A stretch of DNA of 64,000 nucleotides from Aeromicrobium stalagmiti. Lineage in GTDB: Bacteria > Actinomycetota > Actinomycetes > Propionibacteriales > Nocardioidaceae. A program made the translations under genes and the position numbers. Location of the stretch: the NCBI RefSeq assembly GCF_013283745.1, contig NZ_JABSTZ010000004.1:62001-126000 (forward strand), in the 5' to 3' direction. Shown here piece after piece: positions 46,616 through 56,872 of this stretch. The notes below the pieces were generated by a model. It was not told the DNA's origin. It saw only the letters and a program-made list of their open reading frames with translations, and did no database searches. The stretch's first letter is position 1. The number at the start of each line of letters is the position of its first letter.

Positions 46616-47658
46616 ATGGCGACAGCCACCGCGGTCGACGAGCGCATCGCGCGCACCTCGACCCTCACCAGACTCATGAAACGCCCGGAGATCGGCGCCC
46701 TCGCAGCGGCCGTCGTCATCTTCGTCTTCTTCGCCGTCACGACCGACACCTTCGCGAAGTCCCAGGGAGCGGCCACCTGGCTCTCCGGCGCCTCGACGAT
46801 CGGCATCATGGCGGTCGCCGTCGCCCTGCTGATGATCGGCGGCGAGTTCGACCTCTCCGCCGGTGCCATCACGGGCACCACGGGCCTCGTCGTCGGCATC
46901 CTCACGACCGAGTACGGCCTCAACGTCTGGGCCGCGATCTTCATCTCGCTCGCGATCGCCCTCTTCATCGGCCTGGTCAACGGCATCCTCGTCATGCGGA
47001 CGGGCCTGCCGAGCTTCATCGTGACGCTGGGCACCTTCTTCGTCCTCCAGGGCGTCAACCTCGCCGGCACGAAGGCCCTCATCGGCCAGGTCGCGATCCA
47101 GGGCCTCAGCAACGTGCCCTACTACGACCAGGCCAAGGCCGTCTTCGGTGCATCGATCGACATCAACGGCGACGCCGCCGGTGGCGCCCTGCGCATCTCG
47201 GTCTTCTGGTGGCTCGCCGTCACGGCGCTCGCGACCTGGATCCTGCTGCGCACCCGCGTGGGCAACTGGGTCTTCGCCGTCGGTGGCGCCCAGACGTCCG
47301 CGCGCCAGGTCGGCGTCCCGGTCTTCAAGACCAAGGTCGGTCTGTTCATGACGACCGCCGGCGCCGGCTGGCTCGTCGGCATGCTCCTGGTGTTCCGCAC
47401 CTCGACCGTCCAGGCCGGCACCGGTGTGGGTCAGGAGTTCATCTACATCATCTGCGCCGTCGTCGGCGGCTGCCTCATGACCGGCGGCTACGGCTCGGCG
47501 ATCGGTGCAGCGTTCGGCGCGCTGATCTACAGCATGGTCAACTCGGGCATCGTCTACAGCGGCTGGGAGAACGACTGGCTGTTCGCCTTCCTCGGCGTGA
47601 TGCTCCTGGTGGCGGTGCTCCTCAACGAATGGGTACGCAAGCGAGCGGAGCTGGCACG

Positions 47659-47662
<4 letters not shown>
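46616..47662 (+). CDS. Sugar ABC transporter permease (RbsC-like)
   Basis: A 348-residue BPD_transp_2-family permease with eight to ten membrane helices. It shows [37 protein letters not shown] and [21 protein letters not shown] (the cytoplasmic coupling loop), then [20 protein letters not shown]. The ATG at 46616 follows GGAG. It forms the channel for the adjacent receptor and ATPase. Confidence 0.9.
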
Positions 47663-48554
<892 letters not shown>

Positions 48555-48558
<4 letters not shown>

Positions 48559-49706
48559 CGGACGACCTCCGCGTCGGCATCGTCGGGTTCGGCTGGATGG
48601 GACAGGTGCACGCACGTGCCCTGTCCCGTCTGCTCCAGCACTATCCTGACGCGCCGCTGCGCCCCCGCCTGGTGGCGGTGGCCGACAACGCGCCCGACGA
48701 CCGCACCGAGCGGGCCGCCGCAGCATACGGCTTCGAGCACCTGCTGACCGACTGGCGCGAGCTGGTCACGCACGACGAGGTCGACCTGGTCTGCGTGACC
48801 GGGCCCAACTTCATCCACCGTGACGTCGCCGTCGCGGCGGCCGAGGCGGGCAAGCACCTCTGGGTCGAGAAGCCCGCCGGTCGCGACTCCGCCGAGACCG
48901 CCGAGATCGTCGCGGCCGTCGAGGCTGCCGGCGTCCAGGCGGCTGCCGGCTTCAACTACCGCAACGTCCCGGCGGTCCAGCGTGCCCGCGAGATCATCGC
49001 GTCGGGCCGCATCGGCACGGTCGAGCACACCATCGTGCGGTTCCTCGCCGACTACTCGGCCGATCCGGATGCAGCGCTGTCGTGGCGCTTCCAGAACGAG
49101 TACTCCGGCAGCGGCGTGCTCGGCGACCTGGTCAGCCACGCGGCCGACCTCGTGCAGCACGTGGTCGCTCCGATCGACGAGCTCGTGGTCGACCGGGCGA
49201 CGTTCATCTCGCAGCGGCGTCAGGCCCTGCCCGGCGCGATGCACTACGAGAAGGGTGCGGGCGAGCTCGGGGACGTCGAGAACGAGGACTACGTCAACGC
49301 ACTGCTCCGCCTCACGGACGGCTCGCGGGGCATCCTGGAGTCGAGCCGCACGGCCGTGGGGGAGCAGAACACCTACGGCTTCGAGGTGCACGGCACCGAG
49401 GGTGCCGTGGCGTGGGACTTCCGCCGCATGAACGAGCTGCGCGTGGCATCCGGGCAGGAGCACCTCAACGCCTTCTACGCCACGGAGTACGCGGGGCCCG
49501 GCGACGGCGACCTCAGCGTCTTCCAGCCCGGCACCAACAACCCCATCGGCTTCGACGACCTCAAGGTCGTCGAGGCCCGGCGACTCGTGGAGTCGATCGC
49601 CACCGGCAAGCCGGTCGGCGCGACGATCCACGACGCGCTGACAGCGGCTCGGGTCGTCGATGCGATGATCCAGTCGTCCGACGAACGAAAGTGGGTCAAG
49701 CTGTGA
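48555..49706 (+). CDS. Gfo/Idh/MocA family oxidoreductase
   Basis: A 383-residue NAD(P)-dependent dehydrogenase. It shows [17 protein letters not shown] (Rossmann), [28 protein letters not shown] with the conserved EKP lysine, and [18 protein letters not shown] with the catalytic histidine. Coupled to the ABC ATPase (GTG start, GTGA overlap), it probably oxidises an inositol isomer or a derived sugar entering through that transporter. Its longer C-terminal region separates it from the two IolG-like paralogues nearby. Confidence 0.85.
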
Positions 49707-49739
49707 GTGAGCGCCAGCGAACGAACCAACAGGGCATCA

Positions 49740-49792
49740 TCACAGCGATGGGCCCGTATCATCGCTTCTCCTCGACGGGGGTATCGCTGTGA
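49740..49792 (+). promoter_or_regulatory. Inverted repeat spanning the start codon of the next dehydrogenase gene
   Basis: TCACAGCGAT (49740-49749) and ATCGCTGTGA (49783-49792) are perfect 10-base complements; the second arm contains the GTG start (49789-49791). A smaller GCGATG/CATCGC stem is nested inside. In RNA this would bury the start codon; in DNA it could be an operator. Confidence 0.55.
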
Positions 49793-50778
49793 GCCTTCGT
49801 GTGGGAGTCATCGGAGCGGGCGCGATGGGTGCGGACCACATCCGTACGATCGCATCGAGCGTCCCGTCGGCACGGGTGTCGGCGGTCTACGACTTCAACC
49901 GTGACACGGCCTACGCGGCGGCCTCGCCGGTCGGCGCCGACGTCGTCGGGTCCGCGGAGGCCCTGATCGAGTCGTCCTCGGTCGACGCGATCATCATCGC
50001 GTCGCCCGACCGCACGCACGCCGAGCTCGTCCGCACGTGCTTGGCCGCGGGCAAGCACGTCCTGTGCGAGAAGCCCCTCGCCGTGACGGCCGACGAGGCG
50101 TACGGCGTCGTCGAGGCCGAGGTGGTCGGCGGGCGCCGGCTGCTGCAGGTCGGCTTCATGCGCCGCTACGATCCCGGCTTCGTGGCGCTGCGGCGCACGA
50201 TCACCGACGGCACCGTGGGCGACGTCCGCCTGGTGCACGCGATCCATCGCAACGCCTCGAGCAGCACCAGCACCGACGACGCGGGCCTCATCACGGGGTC
50301 GATGATCCACGAGCTCGACACGATCCCGTGGCTGCTCGACGACGAGATCGTCGGCATCCGCGTCGAGTCGCCCGTCGTCGACGGCTTCCGCGACCCGCAG
50401 CTCGCGACGATCTGGACCCGCGGCGGCGTCATGGTGACGGCCGAGGTCTTCGTCAACGCCGGCTACGGCTACGACGTCCGGTGCGAGGTCGTGGGCTCGA
50501 GGGGCACGGCGTCGCTGGTGCCCTCGGAGCAGGTGAGCACGCGGGTGGCCGGGGTCGACGGTGTCCCGGTGCGGGACGACTTCGTCGCGCACTTCGCCGA
50601 TGCCTACCGCATCGAGCTCTCCACCTGGGCCGGCGAGGCGCTGACCGGCGACACGACCGGGCCGAGCGCCTGGGACGGCTACGTGGCCAACGCCGTGGCC
50701 GAGGCGGGCGTCGCCTCGCTGGCGTCGGGCGTGCGAGAGGCCGTCAGCCTGCGGGAGAAGCCGGCGTTCTACGCCTGA
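49789..50778 (+). CDS. Inositol 2-dehydrogenase-like oxidoreductase (Gfo/Idh/MocA)
   Basis: A 329-residue enzyme. It shows LRVGVIGAGAMGADHIRTIA, SPDRTHAELVRTCLAAGKHV, CEKPLAVT, QVGFMRRYDPGFV and SMIHELDTIPWLL with the catalytic Asp/His pair of IolG. It would oxidise myo- or scyllo-inositol to the inosose that feeds iolE. The GTG start gives MSLRVGVIG; an 82-base gap with a start-codon hairpin separates it from the preceding gene. Its end overlaps the converging LacI gene by ten bases. Confidence 0.87.
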   Translation: MSLRVGVIGAGAMGADHIRTIASSVPSARVSAVYDFNRDTAYAAASPVGADVVGSAEALIESSSVDAIIIASPDRTHAELVRTCLAAGKHVLCEKPLAVTADEAYGVVEAEVVGGRRLLQVGFMRRYDPGFVALRRTITDGTVGDVRLVHAIHRNASSSTSTDDAGLITGSMIHELDTIPWLLDDEIVGIRVESPVVDGFRDPQLATIWTRGGVMVTAEVFVNAGYGYDVRCEVVGSRGTASLVPSEQVSTRVAGVDGVPVRDDFVAHFADAYRIELSTWAGEALTGDTTGPSAWDGYVANAVAEAGVASLASGVREAVSLREKPAFYA

Positions 50779-51785
50779 GGTGGCGGTCCGGTGGTGCTGC
50801 GGGCCACGAGGTGGGGCGTGAGCACCACCTCGTGGGGCTCGCCACCGGCCAGCAGGTCGAGGGCTCCGGTGACGGCGCACTCGGCCATCTCGGCGGCATT
50901 CTGCGAGATCGTCGACATCTGGGCGTGGGGGCCGACGGCGAGGCGTGAGTCGTCGTAGCCGATGACCGAGACGTCGGTCGGGACGTCGATGCGGCGTCGG
51001 ACGAGCGCGTCGAGCACGCCGGCCGCGCACCTGTCGTTGAAGGCGACGACGGCGGTCGGCGGGGCGGGGGAGTCCACCAGGCCAGCCATGGCCCGGGCTC
51101 CGTCGTGCTCGGTCGGGCCACCGGGGACGACCCACGGCTCGACGTCGTGCCGGCCCGCAGCGAGGACGAACCCGCGCCGGCGGTCGTCGGCTCCCGGTGC
51201 GGTGCCGCCGTCGACGTGCACGAGCCGGCGGTGGCCGAGCGACACGAGGTGGTCGACGGCCAGGCCGACGCCCTCGACGTCGTCGCTGTGCACTGACGAG
51301 ACGTCATCGACCTCGCTGCGTCGTGCCACCAGCAGCAGCGGCACGCGGGTGGCCGTCGCCCGCAGCTCATCGTCGGACAGGGCGGAGCCGAGCAGCACCG
51401 CGACCTCGCACCGCTCGCGGAGCAGTGCCTGGACGGCGACGTCCTCGCTACGGCTGGGCGCCACCGCGCTGATCGCCAGGTCGTAGCCGTGGGCCGCGGC
51501 TGCGGTGTAGAGGTGCTCGACGAGGTCGCCGTGGAAGGCCTGCTGGAGGTCGAACGTCACGCCGATCAGGCGCGAGCTCGACTGGCGGAGCTTGCGGGCG
51601 CGCTCGTCGCGGACGTAGCCCATCTCGTCGGCGATCGATCGCACGCGCTCGCGGGTCGCGTCGCTGGCGCCGGGCACGTCGCGCATGACGATCGAGACCA
51701 GCGCCGTCGACACGCCGGCCGCGCGAGCGACGTCGGCGAGGGTCGGACGGGACGCGGCTGGGCGTCGTGCCGGCGCGTCCGTCAC
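50769..51785 (-). CDS. LacI-family transcriptional regulator
   Basis: A 338-residue repressor with a GTG start. The HTH at about 14-40 (TLADVARAAGVSTALVSIVM) is followed by the hinge and a periplasmic-binding-like ligand domain (GVTFDLQQAFHGDLVEHLY, VVAFNDRCAAGVLDAL, DVSVIGYDDSRLAVGPH). It is divergent from an IolG-like gene; the gap contains the perfect palindrome CTAGAACGTTCTAG, an expected LacI-type operator with central CG. It probably controls the downstream dehydrogenase-isomerase pair in response to an inositol or sugar. Confidence 0.9.
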   Translation of the reverse strand: MTDAPARRPAASRPTLADVARAAGVSTALVSIVMRDVPGASDATRERVRSIADEMGYVRDERARKLRQSSSRLIGVTFDLQQAFHGDLVEHLYTAAAAHGYDLAISAVAPSRSEDVAVQALLRERCEVAVLLGSALSDDELRATATRVPLLLVARRSEVDDVSSVHSDDVEGVGLAVDHLVSLGHRRLVHVDGGTAPGADDRRRGFVLAAGRHDVEPWVVPGGPTEHDGARAMAGLVDSPAPPTAVVAFNDRCAAGVLDALVRRRIDVPTDVSVIGYDDSRLAVGPHAQMSTISQNAAEMAECAVTGALDLLAGGEPHEVVLTPHLVARSTTGPPPQA

Positions 51786-51861
51786 GCGGTCTCCTCATCA
51801 TGCTGCAGGGGGTCCCGGCCGTGGTTGACCGGGCTGTCGCGCGCAGTCTATCGTTCCTGAC

Positions 51862-51875
51862 CTAGAACGTTCTAG
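51862..51875. promoter_or_regulatory. LacI-type operator
   Basis: CTAGAACGTTCTAG, a perfect 14-bp palindrome with central CG, 15 bases before the ATG of the following dehydrogenase gene and 76 bases from the divergent LacI start. The position is right for repression of both. Confidence 0.75.
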
Positions 51876-51890
51876 TCCAAAGGAAGCACC

Positions 51891-52904
51891 ATGTCGCTCA
51901 CCCCCGTCCGCATCGGCCTGATCGGTGCCGGTCGCATCGGCGCGTCGCACGCCTCGGTCGTCGCCCGCCGTGTCCCCGAGGCGATCCTCGTCGCGGTGGC
52001 CGACCCCCGTCCCGGCGTGGCCGCAGCGATCGCCGAGCCGCTCGGCGCACGAGGCGACACGTCCGTCGAGGCCGTCCTCACGGCCGACGACGTCGACGCC
52101 GTCGTCATCGCCGCGTCGTCAGTCGCGCACGCCGAGCTCATCGTCGCCGCGGCCGAGGCCGGCAAGCACGTGTTCAGCGAGAAGCCCGCCGGCATGTCGC
52201 TCGACGAGATCCACGCGGCGCGGACCGCCACCTCCTCGGCAGGGGTGGCGTTCCAGGTCGGCTTCAACCGCCGCTTCGCCCGCGAGTTCGTCGCGGCGCA
52301 CGACGCCATCGCGTCCGGTCGGCTGGGCACCGTGCGCCAGCTGCGGTCGTTGACGCGTGACCCGGGCCGCGGTCCTGTTGACCCGGACGCCGTCCCCGAG
52401 TGGACGATCTTCACCCAGACGCTGATCCACGACTTCGACACGCTCAACTGGCTCAATCCGGGCGCCCGGGCGGTCGACGTCGTCGCGACGGCTGACTCGT
52501 TGACTGCTCCCGGTCACCCGACGCTGCTTGACCACGCGACCGTCGTCATCCGCTACGACAACGGCGCGATCGCCACGGCAGAGGCCAGCTTCGCAGCGAC
52601 CTACGGATACGACGTGCGCGGCGAGGTGCTGGGCTCCGAGGGCATGGTCACGATGGGCGAGGGCGCGCGGTCGTCGATGCGCCTGCACAACGCCGACGGC
52701 CGGGTCGCCGCGACGTCGCACAGCGACACCGAGCTGCTGATCGACGCGTACACCGGTGAGCTCGCCGAGTTCGCCCAGGCGGTCGCCGCGGGCCGCCAGC
52801 CGTCCGTCACCGGTGACGACGCGTTCGCCGCCTTCGCCATCGCGCAGGCCTGCATCGACTCGATGACGTCAGGCGCTCGCGCCGTCGTCCCGCAGGGGGC
52901 CTGA
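51891..52904 (+). CDS. iolG: Inositol 2-dehydrogenase (IolG-like)
   Basis: A 337-residue enzyme. It shows [64 protein letters not shown] and TLIHDFDTLNWL, the IolG catalytic segment. It carries out the NAD-dependent first step of inositol breakdown. AAAGGAAGC precedes the ATG. Because three related dehydrogenases occur within 4 kb, they may divide myo-, scyllo- and chiro-inositol among them; the sequence does not settle which is which. Confidence 0.87.
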   Translation: MSLTPVRIGLIGAGRIGASHASVVARRVPEAILVAVADPRPGVAAAIAEPLGARGDTSVEAVLTADDVDAVVIAASSVAHAELIVAAAEAGKHVFSEKPAGMSLDEIHAARTATSSAGVAFQVGFNRRFAREFVAAHDAIASGRLGTVRQLRSLTRDPGRGPVDPDAVPEWTIFTQTLIHDFDTLNWLNPGARAVDVVATADSLTAPGHPTLLDHATVVIRYDNGAIATAEASFAATYGYDVRGEVLGSEGMVTMGEGARSSMRLHNADGRVAATSHSDTELLIDAYTGELAEFAQAVAAGRQPSVTGDDAFAAFAIAQACIDSMTSGARAVVPQGA

Positions 52905-52905
52905 C

Positions 52906-53694
52906 ATGGCGTTCACCCTCGCGATCTGCTCGGAGATGGTCTACACCGAGCTGCCCCACCTCGAGCGCGTCGAGCGCATCCACGCCGCCGGCTTCGCCGC
53001 GGAGATCTGGGACTGGACCCAGAAGGACGCCGCGGCGCTGGTCGCCACGGGTGCGCAGTTCACCTCCATGACGGGCTACGTCGCAGGCGACCTGGTCACG
53101 TCCGGGGGAGCCGACGAGCTGCTGCGCACCGCCGAGCAGTCGATCCCGTTCGCGCAGGCGATCCGGTGCCCGTCGCTCAACTTGCACGGCACGGGGCTCG
53201 GCGACGGCGGCATCCCCGTCCGCCCCGTCGAGGTCGTGACGGGTGACATGTGGCTCGCCGCGGAGCGGACGCTGTCACGCATCGCCGAGCTCGGCGAGAC
53301 CCATGGCGTGACGTTCGTCCTGGAGAACCTCAACACCGAGGTCGACCATCCCGGGACACCGTTCGCGAAGGCTGCTGACACCTTGGCGCTCGTGGCCGCG
53401 GTGGGCAGCCCGCACCTGAAGATGAACCTCGACCTCTACCACGCGCAGATCGGCGAGGGGAACCTCGTGGAGCTCATCCGCCGCGCGGCACCGCACATCG
53501 GTGAGGTGCAGGTCGCCGACGTCCCCGGGCGCTGCGAGCCCGGCACCGGCGAGGTGCGCTGGTCGTTCGTCGCACAGGCTCTCGCCGACGCCGGCTATGA
53601 CGGCGTCGTGGCGATGGAGGCCTTCGCGATCGATCCGTCGGTGGTCGGCTGCGATCGCGCGCTCGAGGCCTTCCGCGAAGCCTTCACCGTCTGA
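52906..53694 (+). CDS. TIM-barrel isomerase (hydroxypyruvate isomerase / IolI-IolH-like)
   Basis: A 262-residue AP-endonuclease-2 family barrel. It shows CSEMVYTELPHLERVERIHAAGF reduced to a Hyi-like start, FVLENLNTEVDHPGTPF, LKMNLDLYHAQIGEGNL and HIGEVQVADVPGRCEPG, with metal ligands in each. It follows the IolG-like gene after one base. It may isomerise an inosose (IolI role) or act as a hydroxypyruvate isomerase; the inositol setting favours the former. It ends two bases from the converging LacI-type gene. Confidence 0.75.
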   Translation: MAFTLAICSEMVYTELPHLERVERIHAAGFAAEIWDWTQKDAAALVATGAQFTSMTGYVAGDLVTSGGADELLRTAEQSIPFAQAIRCPSLNLHGTGLGDGGIPVRPVEVVTGDMWLAAERTLSRIAELGETHGVTFVLENLNTEVDHPGTPFAKAADTLALVAAVGSPHLKMNLDLYHAQIGEGNLVELIRRAAPHIGEVQVADVPGRCEPGTGEVRWSFVAQALADAGYDGVVAMEAFAIDPSVVGCDRALEAFREAFTV

Positions 53695-53696
53695 CC

Positions 53697-54734
53697 TCAG
53701 TGGCGGGGGAGGAAGGCGCCCGGGGTGTTGTAGGGGGTCACGACCTGGACCGGGGACGGCAGGGAGTGGATCGGGCCGGGCAGGGCGCCGTGCGTCTGCA
53801 TGATGATCCGGCACACGCGGCGCATGTCGTCGCGCAGGTCGTGGTGCAGCACGGCCGACAGCCGCCGCTGCCGCAGCAGCACCGCGTTGTCGCCATCGAG
53901 GTCGTGCGCGACGAACACGTTGACCCCGCGGCCCGCCCGCCGAAATGCCTCGAGAGTCGCGGTGTTGCCGCCGCCGATCGAGTAGACCGCGTCGATTGAC
54001 GGGTCCGCTTCGAGCGCCGCGCCGACGGCGTCCAGCACCGTCGCGTCGAGTCCGTCGGTGCCGGTGAGCGCCCGGCAGCCACGCCCCGGCGCGAGGTCGC
54101 GCAGCGTCTCCTCGAAGCCGGCCGACCGGTCGTCCTCGCCACGGAAGTCGGCATTGCTCAGGGTCATGAGCACCGTGCCCACGGCCCCGGGGGTCCACTG
54201 CGCCACGAGGTACGCCGCCGTGGCCCCGGCCGCCCGGTTGTCGATGCCGACGTAGGCGATCCGGCGGCTCGCCGGTACATCGGTCACCAGGGTCACCACG
54301 GGAACACCGGCGTCGACCAGATCGGCCACGGCCTCGACCACCTCGGGCGCGTCTGGAGCCTTGAGGACGACGCCGTGGGATCCCCTCCGCGCGATCTCCG
54401 CCAAGGTCCGCACGACGTCGCGGGGGGAGCTCGGCTCCTGCAGGTGGAACCGGGACCGCACGACGGCCGGTCGCAGGTGGGGCAGCTCGGCCTCCAGAGC
54501 GGCCCTCACGGCCGAGGAGAACCGCGTCGGGGTCTGCATCACGAGATCGACGAGGAAGGTCCGCCCGCCGATGCGCAGCTGGGTCGCCTGCCGGTCGAGC
54601 TCGGCGATCGCCTGCTCGACCTCGGCCACGGTGCTGGGGCGGACTCCGGGGCGGCGGTTCAGCACGCGGTCGACGGTGGCCAGGCTCAGTCCGGACTGTT
54701 GGGCGATCTCACGCAGGCGGTAGGGGTGTGACAC
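53697..54734 (-). CDS. LacI-family regulator with sugar-binding domain
   Basis: A 345-residue regulator. The HTH is at the extreme N-terminus (LREIAQQSGLSLATVDRVLN), then a periplasmic-binding-like domain related to ABC sugar receptors (VVLKAPDAPEVVEAVADLV, VTLVTDVPASRRIAYVGIDN, DAVYSIGGGNTATLEAF, VAHDLDGDN). It ends in NTPGAFLPRH. The GTG at 54734 has GGAGG five bases before it. It is divergent from a phytanoyl-CoA dioxygenase-like gene and likely controls it. Confidence 0.87.
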   Translation of the reverse strand: MSHPYRLREIAQQSGLSLATVDRVLNRRPGVRPSTVAEVEQAIAELDRQATQLRIGGRTFLVDLVMQTPTRFSSAVRAALEAELPHLRPAVVRSRFHLQEPSSPRDVVRTLAEIARRGSHGVVLKAPDAPEVVEAVADLVDAGVPVVTLVTDVPASRRIAYVGIDNRAAGATAAYLVAQWTPGAVGTVLMTLSNADFRGEDDRSAGFEETLRDLAPGRGCRALTGTDGLDATVLDAVGAALEADPSIDAVYSIGGGNTATLEAFRRAGRGVNVFVAHDLDGDNAVLLRQRRLSAVLHHDLRDDMRRVCRIIMQTHGALPGPIHSLPSPVQVVTPYNTPGAFLPRH

Positions 54735-54750
54735 GTGGCCTCCGTCACTC

Positions 54751-54777
54751 TGAGGTGTTCTTGAGGTGTTTTCACCC
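54751..54777. promoter_or_regulatory. Direct and inverted repeats in the LacI/dioxygenase gap
   Basis: TGAGGTGTT occurs at 54751-54759 and again at 54762-54770 (11-base period), and the second copy forms an inverted repeat GGTG-TTTT-CACC (54765-54776). Probably operator DNA for the divergent LacI-type protein; limits uncertain. Confidence 0.5.
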
Positions 54778-54837
54778 TCGGCACAGCCTACGCCGCGGCC
54801 TAGCGTTGACCCGTACCCACCGAGCCGAGGAGCCCCC

Positions 54838-56031
54838 ATGAGCGCGATGCTGAACGGCGTGCCGACCCGCACGCCCCGCCTGAGCGAGTCCGACTGCGAC
54901 ATCGCCGACTTCGTCGGCGTCCTGGCCGCGACGACCGACCTCGCCGACTACCCGCACGCCCATCACGTCGAGCAGGACGTCCTGGTCTACGAGTCGGCTG
55001 TCCTGCGTGCGGCGGTCTCGACCCCCGACGGGCTCGTCGAGGTGGAGGGCGAGCTCGCCCGAGCGCTCAGCGACGGTCCGGGCATCGTCGTGCTCAAGGG
55101 CGCCTTCACCGACCTCGACGTCGTCAGCCGTGTCACGGCGGTCTTCGACGAGGTGATCGAGGACGAGCGCCGGGCCGGCACTGCGCCGGGCGACCACTTC
55201 GCCAAGCCGGGCGCCAACAGCCGGGTCTGGAACGCGCTGGAGAAGCTGGCGGTCCGTGATCCGGGCGCCTTCGTCGACTACTACGCGAACGACGTCCTCG
55301 CGCTGATCTCGCGCGCCTGGCTCGGCCCCGCCTACCAGGTGACGTCGCAGGTCAACGTCGTACGACCCGGCGGCGTCGCCCAGGACCCCCACCGCGACTA
55401 CCATCTCGGCTTCTTGTCGAACGAGGTCGTCGAGCGCTACCCGGCGCACGTCCACGTGCTGTCGCCCGTGCTGACGCTGCAGGGCGCCGTCGCTCACTCC
55501 GACATGCCGGTCGAGAGTGGACCGACGATGTACCTCCCGCACTCGCACAAGTACGTTCCCGGCTACCTGGCGTGGCACCTGCCCGCGTTTCGGGAGCACT
55601 TCGCGGAGCACCACGTGCAGCTCCCGCTCGCCGCGGGGGACGCCGCGTTCTTCAACCCTGCGCTGTTCCACGGCGCGGGCAACAACGTGTCGACCGACGT
55701 GCAGCGCATGGCCAACCTGCTGCAGGTGTCGTCGGCCTTCGGGCGCGCGATGGAGACCGTGGACCGTGGCAGGGTGACGAAGGCGGTCTACCCCGAGCTG
55801 CTGGCACGGTGCGCGTCGGGGACGTCCGAGGACGCGATCGCGAACGCGGTGGCCGCGTCCGCCGAGGGATACCCGTTCCCCACGAACCTCGACCTCGACC
55901 AGCCGATCGGTGGGCTGACCCCGCTCTCGCAGGCTGACGTCGTGCGCCAGGCGCTCGACGAGAGGTGGTCACCGGACCGGCTCGACACGGCGATCGACGC
56001 GTACCTCGGCCGCCGGCGCACCGATGTCTGA
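54838..56031 (+). CDS. Phytanoyl-CoA dioxygenase (PhyH) family Fe(II)/2-oxoglutarate oxygenase
   Basis: A 397-residue oxygenase. The iron ligands are H185 and D187 in DPHRDYH and H278 in ALFHGAG, with R290 placed to bind 2-oxoglutarate. The barrel core includes SQVNVVRPGG and TLQGAVAHSDMPVESGPTMYLPHSH. The substrate is unknown. Control by a sugar-type LacI regulator and coupling to an SDR suggest hydroxylation of a polyol, osmolyte or sugar-derived compound rather than phytanoyl-CoA. It overlaps the SDR gene by eight bases. Confidence 0.82.
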   Translation: MSAMLNGVPTRTPRLSESDCDIADFVGVLAATTDLADYPHAHHVEQDVLVYESAVLRAAVSTPDGLVEVEGELARALSDGPGIVVLKGAFTDLDVVSRVTAVFDEVIEDERRAGTAPGDHFAKPGANSRVWNALEKLAVRDPGAFVDYYANDVLALISRAWLGPAYQVTSQVNVVRPGGVAQDPHRDYHLGFLSNEVVERYPAHVHVLSPVLTLQGAVAHSDMPVESGPTMYLPHSHKYVPGYLAWHLPAFREHFAEHHVQLPLAAGDAAFFNPALFHGAGNNVSTDVQRMANLLQVSSAFGRAMETVDRGRVTKAVYPELLARCASGTSEDAIANAVAASAEGYPFPTNLDLDQPIGGLTPLSQADVVRQALDERWSPDRLDTAIDAYLGRRRTDV

Positions 56032-56797
56032 GCCGCTCCTGTCCGGACGGGTCCTGCTGGTCAGCGGCGGCACCCAGGGGGTGGGCGGCGGGATCGCCCG
56101 CGCGGCGGTCGCCGAGGGGGCGACCGTCGTCGTCACCGGCCGCCGTACCGACGTGGGGGAGGCCTTCGCCGAGTCCCTCGGCGAGGCCGCGACCTTCCTG
56201 GCCTGCGACGTCGCGGACGTCTCCCAGGCCCAGGGCGTGGTCGCCACGACGATCGAGCGCCACGGACGCATCGACTCGCTGGTCAATGCCGCCGGGCTCA
56301 CCAGCCGGGGCACGTTGCTCGACACCACCCCCGCGCTGTTCGACGCCCACGTCGCAGTCAACCTGCGGGCCCCGTTCTTCCTCATGCAGGCAGCCGTTGC
56401 CGACATGGTGCGGCGCGGCGAGCCTGGGACGATCGTCAACGTCCTGACGATGTCGGCTCACGGGGGACAGCCCTACCTCGCGCCCTACGTGGCGGCCAAG
56501 GCCGGGCTCGCGGGCCTGACCCGCAACGCGGCCCACGCCCACCGCTGGGACCGCGTACGCATCAACGGCGTCAACATCGGCTGGACCCAGACCGAGGGCG
56601 AGGACGCGGTCCAGCGCGAGTTCCACGGCGCGGACGACACGTGGCTGCAGAAGGCCAACGCCTCGCAGCCCATGGGGCAGCTCGGCCAGGTTGACGATGC
56701 GGCCGCACTGGTCGTGCTGCTCCTCTCGGACCGCAGCGGGGTGGTCACCGGCTCGGTCATCGACTGGGACCAGCAGGTCGTCGGCGGCCAGGACTGA
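56024..56797 (+). CDS. SDR family oxidoreductase coupled to the PhyH-like oxygenase
   Basis: A 257-residue SDR. It shows VSGGTQGVGGGIA (TGxxxGxG variant starting with Ser), NAAG, the serine region VNVLTMSAHGGQPYL and YVAAK, then NGVNIGWTQTEGEDAV and a family-specific tail VIDWDQQVVGG. It probably oxidises the alcohol made by the upstream oxygenase or its substrate. Overlap with that gene shows they are one unit. 75 bases downstream the clp operon begins. Confidence 0.83.
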   Translation: MSEPLLSGRVLLVSGGTQGVGGGIARAAVAEGATVVVTGRRTDVGEAFAESLGEAATFLACDVADVSQAQGVVATTIERHGRIDSLVNAAGLTSRGTLLDTTPALFDAHVAVNLRAPFFLMQAAVADMVRRGEPGTIVNVLTMSAHGGQPYLAPYVAAKAGLAGLTRNAAHAHRWDRVRINGVNIGWTQTEGEDAVQREFHGADDTWLQKANASQPMGQLGQVDDAAALVVLLLSDRSGVVTGSVIDWDQQVVGGQD

Positions 56798-56813
56798 CCG
56801 CGCCGTCACGCTG

Positions 56814-56872
56814 TCAGCGAACAGCCGTGTTTTCGCGTGTGTTCGCGCAGGCGGCCGTCTAGGTTGGGGGAC
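56814..56872 (+). promoter_or_regulatory. clpP1 upstream region with CGC/GCG-rich repeats
   Basis: The 75-base gap before clpP1 holds AGCGAAC (56816-56822), GTTTTCGCG and GTTCGCG, then GCAGGCGG. These resemble parts of the ClgR box (CGC-N5-GCG) that activates clp genes in actinobacteria, but no exact consensus is present. A GGTTGGGGG run precedes the GTG start. Confidence 0.35.
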
